The translations under genes and the position numbers were made by a program. Source: an uncultured Eubacteriales bacterium (GTDB taxonomy: Bacteria > Bacillota > Clostridia > Christensenellales > UBA1242). Taken from it: 7,685 nucleotides of DNA. How positions within the stretch are numbered: position 1 is the first letter of the stretch; every line of letters starts with the position of its first letter. The notes under the pieces were generated by a model. It did no database searches and was not told the origin of the DNA. It was given only the letters and a program-made list of their open reading frames with translations. The DNA is taken from assembly GCA_948949055.1 (NCBI GenBank), contig CARBWQ010000034.1, positions 1-7,685 of the forward strand. The letters are read 5' to 3'. Positions 6,273-7,685 of this stretch are shown here, in pieces.

Positions 6273-7685
6273 ATGGCACTTAGCGAAAATGAACAAAAAC
6301 TAGCAGACAAACTAAAAGGAAAAATAATCTATCGTGAAAAAACTGGGTTGGCTGATATTAATCCCGAATATGTTTTTTCAATCAATGAACATGGAATGAT
6401 TGTTTCCTCGTATATGTTTAGAAATGAAATATTTCCTATTCCTAGAAGTCAAGATTATTACGCTAAACAATATGAAAGATATGTTTTAGAAGATAATCTT
6501 AGTGACTTCAAACCAAGCTTTAAATTTAAAACCTATTCTTTTATATATAAACCTATGGTAGAATTATATACAAGAGATAATCTTTCGTTAATGTATGATA
6601 TTGAAACAAATTTAATTTCATTAGAAACAAATGACAATACAGAAAGTTTATCTAACGATAAAATTGATGAACTAAATCTATCTACTGAAATAATCGACAA
6701 ACTAGAAAAGTATAAAAATTCAATAGATTCAGTTATTGAAGATTTACATAATCAATATTGGAATGAAAAAGAATTAATTAAAAACACTAGAACTAGATAT
6801 GCGTATAACATGGTCAAATACCAAACAAGCAAATATTCATACCAAACTAGTGAAGCTAGTGAAGAATTACCTCTTTTAAAAGAGTTTTATGAAGAACTTA
6901 AATCAAATCTATCAGCCGAAGAACTTGAAGAAGAAGATAGATTATTTAATGAAGAGTACAACAAAGAAATAGAAAGAGCAGAAAGTGAAAAAGCTAATGA
7001 TGAGAAATTTGAACTTGAAAAAATAGAGGGAGAAAAAAAAGAAGTTAAAGAAAAAATAAAAGATTTGGATAAATTAAAAAAGCTTATAAACAAAGTCTAT
7101 CTTGATAAAACTTTGTCCATCGACAACATCGCAAAACTTTTATATGTAGACAAAAATGGTATTGTAAGTACTAAAAATGGAACTTATCTTCATATTCATA
7201 ACTTCTCACACTCTTTTGTAGAACCAGACGACTTCATAGCACTTGATGAAGCTTTTTCTCAAAAAGATTTTGTAGGTAAAAAATTAAAATCGGAAGGCTT
7301 ACTTAACGATGAAGCTTTATTACTATTTAAAAATGATACACACTCTATCGTTGGAGATTTAAATGACGATAAAATATGGTTTACTATAAGAAAAAATAGT
7401 GATATGGAAAGAGTCTGGAAAGAATATCCAATAGACTCCACAGCAGAAGATAAAAAATTTGCTGATGCCTTAGCTCAATTTTCTGATATAAATAATGTCA
7501 TTTCATACATAGATGAAGAAATAAATAAACGTTATTCAAACTATACAATAAGAAAAGAACTTATTGATGAATTAGCATCGAACATTTGCCAATTGCAGGG
7601 CAAATCAGATTTTGTTAATTTGGATTCATCTTATAGTAATGAACTTGATAACAATTTAGCACAAGCTTTTGCCGAATATTGGATA
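6273..7685 (+). CDS. Unrecognised soluble coiled-coil protein (C-terminus off the right edge)
   Basis: The frame is open for 471 codons and runs off the window, so the true length is unknown. I do not recognise the family. It has no signal peptide, lipobox or membrane helix, so it is probably cytoplasmic. Residues 1-110 form a mixed, aromatic-rich domain. Residues about 130-170 and especially 200-275 are very rich in Glu and Lys, with heptad-like spacing typical of coiled coil. A second mixed domain follows from about 280. Two short segments look alike: residues 34-46, with His-Gly-Met-Ile-Val-Ser-Ser, and residues 291-300, with Asn-Gly-Ile-Val-Ser-Thr. This hints at a repeated domain on either side of the coiled coil. 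No nuclease, kinase, helicase or ATP-binding motif is visible. Its promoter is the right-facing C-tract promoter, so it may be expressed in only part of the population. Confidence 0.8.
   Translation, partial: MALSENEQKLADKLKGKIIYREKTGLADINPEYVFSINEHGMIVSSYMFRNEIFPIPRSQDYYAKQYERYVLEDNLSDFKPSFKFKTYSFIYKPMVELYTRDNLSLMYDIETNLISLETNDNTESLSNDKIDELNLSTEIIDKLEKYKNSIDSVIEDLHNQYWNEKELIKNTRTRYAYNMVKYQTSKYSYQTSEASEELPLLKEFYEELKSNLSAEELEEEDRLFNEEYNKEIERAESEKANDEKFELEKIEGEKKEVKEKIKDLDKLKKLINKVYLDKTLSIDNIAKLLYVDKNGIVSTKNGTYLHIHNFSHSFVEPDDFIALDEAFSQKDFVGKKLKSEGLLNDEALLLFKNDTHSIVGDLNDDKIWFTIRKNSDMERVWKEYPIDSTAEDKKFADALAQFSDINNVISYIDEEINKRYSNYTIRKELIDELASNICQLQGKSDFVNLDSSYSNELDNNLAQAFAEYWI

Noticed and set aside
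6267..6275. In-frame GTG start two codons before the ATG of the unknown gene
   Set aside because: It lies inside the Shine-Dalgarno sequence, whereas the ATG at 6273 has correct spacing.
6887..7093. Ser-rich minus-strand frame (and 7259-7441)
   Set aside because: The Ser/Phe-rich translation is the reverse complement of the Glu/Lys-rich coiled-coil codons in the unknown gene, so it is a composition artefact.
1..7685. CRISPR array, tRNA, rRNA, transposase or integrase
   Set aside because: I saw no regularly spaced direct repeats, no cloverleaf-like sequence and no recombinase motifs on either strand.

Overview
The window is strongly AT-rich (roughly 30% GC by eye). It has Gram-positive-style signals: strong AGGAGG-type ribosome binding sites, near-consensus sigma-A/sigma-70 promoters, short leaders and a lipobox signal peptide. 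Every tryptophan I read in the coding frames is TGG, so there is no sign of TGA recoding. This fits a low-GC Bacillota (Clostridia- or Bacilli-like) chromosome, possibly an uncultured gut lineage. No marker gene here allows a finer placement.

From left to right:
(1) Positions 1-4600, minus strand: one uninterrupted reading frame of at least 1533 codons that runs off the left edge. It encodes a very large secreted lipoprotein with a lipobox Cys22, a Big-like domain and then a long chain of degenerate fibronectin-III/Ig-like beta modules. It has its own extended -10 promoter.
(2) Positions 4759-5091, minus strand: a 110-residue, three-helix membrane protein resembling the YgjV/CBU_0592-like group, with a charged Asn/Glu/Lys tail.
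(3) Positions 5223-5981, plus strand: a complete inositol monophosphatase-family enzyme with intact metal-binding motifs, followed by a terminator.
(4) Positions 6042-6214: non-coding sequence holding two short inverted repeats.
(5) From 6273, plus strand, open at the right edge: a soluble, coiled-coil-rich protein of at least 471 residues that I do not recognise.

The most unusual signal is a matched pair of promoters. Each has a consensus TTGACA -35 and a consensus TATAAT -10, and between them lies AAT, then a pure run of C (9 or 10), then GA. One (5113-5140) faces left into the small membrane-protein gene. The other (6215-6242) faces right into the unknown coiled-coil gene. Between them lies the phosphatase gene, which has an ordinary promoter without a C-run. 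C-runs in the -35/-10 spacer are the classic arrangement of phase-variable promoters, for example Bordetella fim and Neisseria porA/opc. The tract changes length by slipped-strand mispairing, which alters spacer length and promoter strength.

Here two unrelated genes carry essentially the same promoter cassette. This suggests a family of C-tract promoters that switch a set of genes on and off in this organism. The giant lipoprotein lies downstream of the left-facing switch with no convincing terminator between, so read-through could place a surface protein partly under it. The switching itself is inference; the promoter architecture is directly visible.
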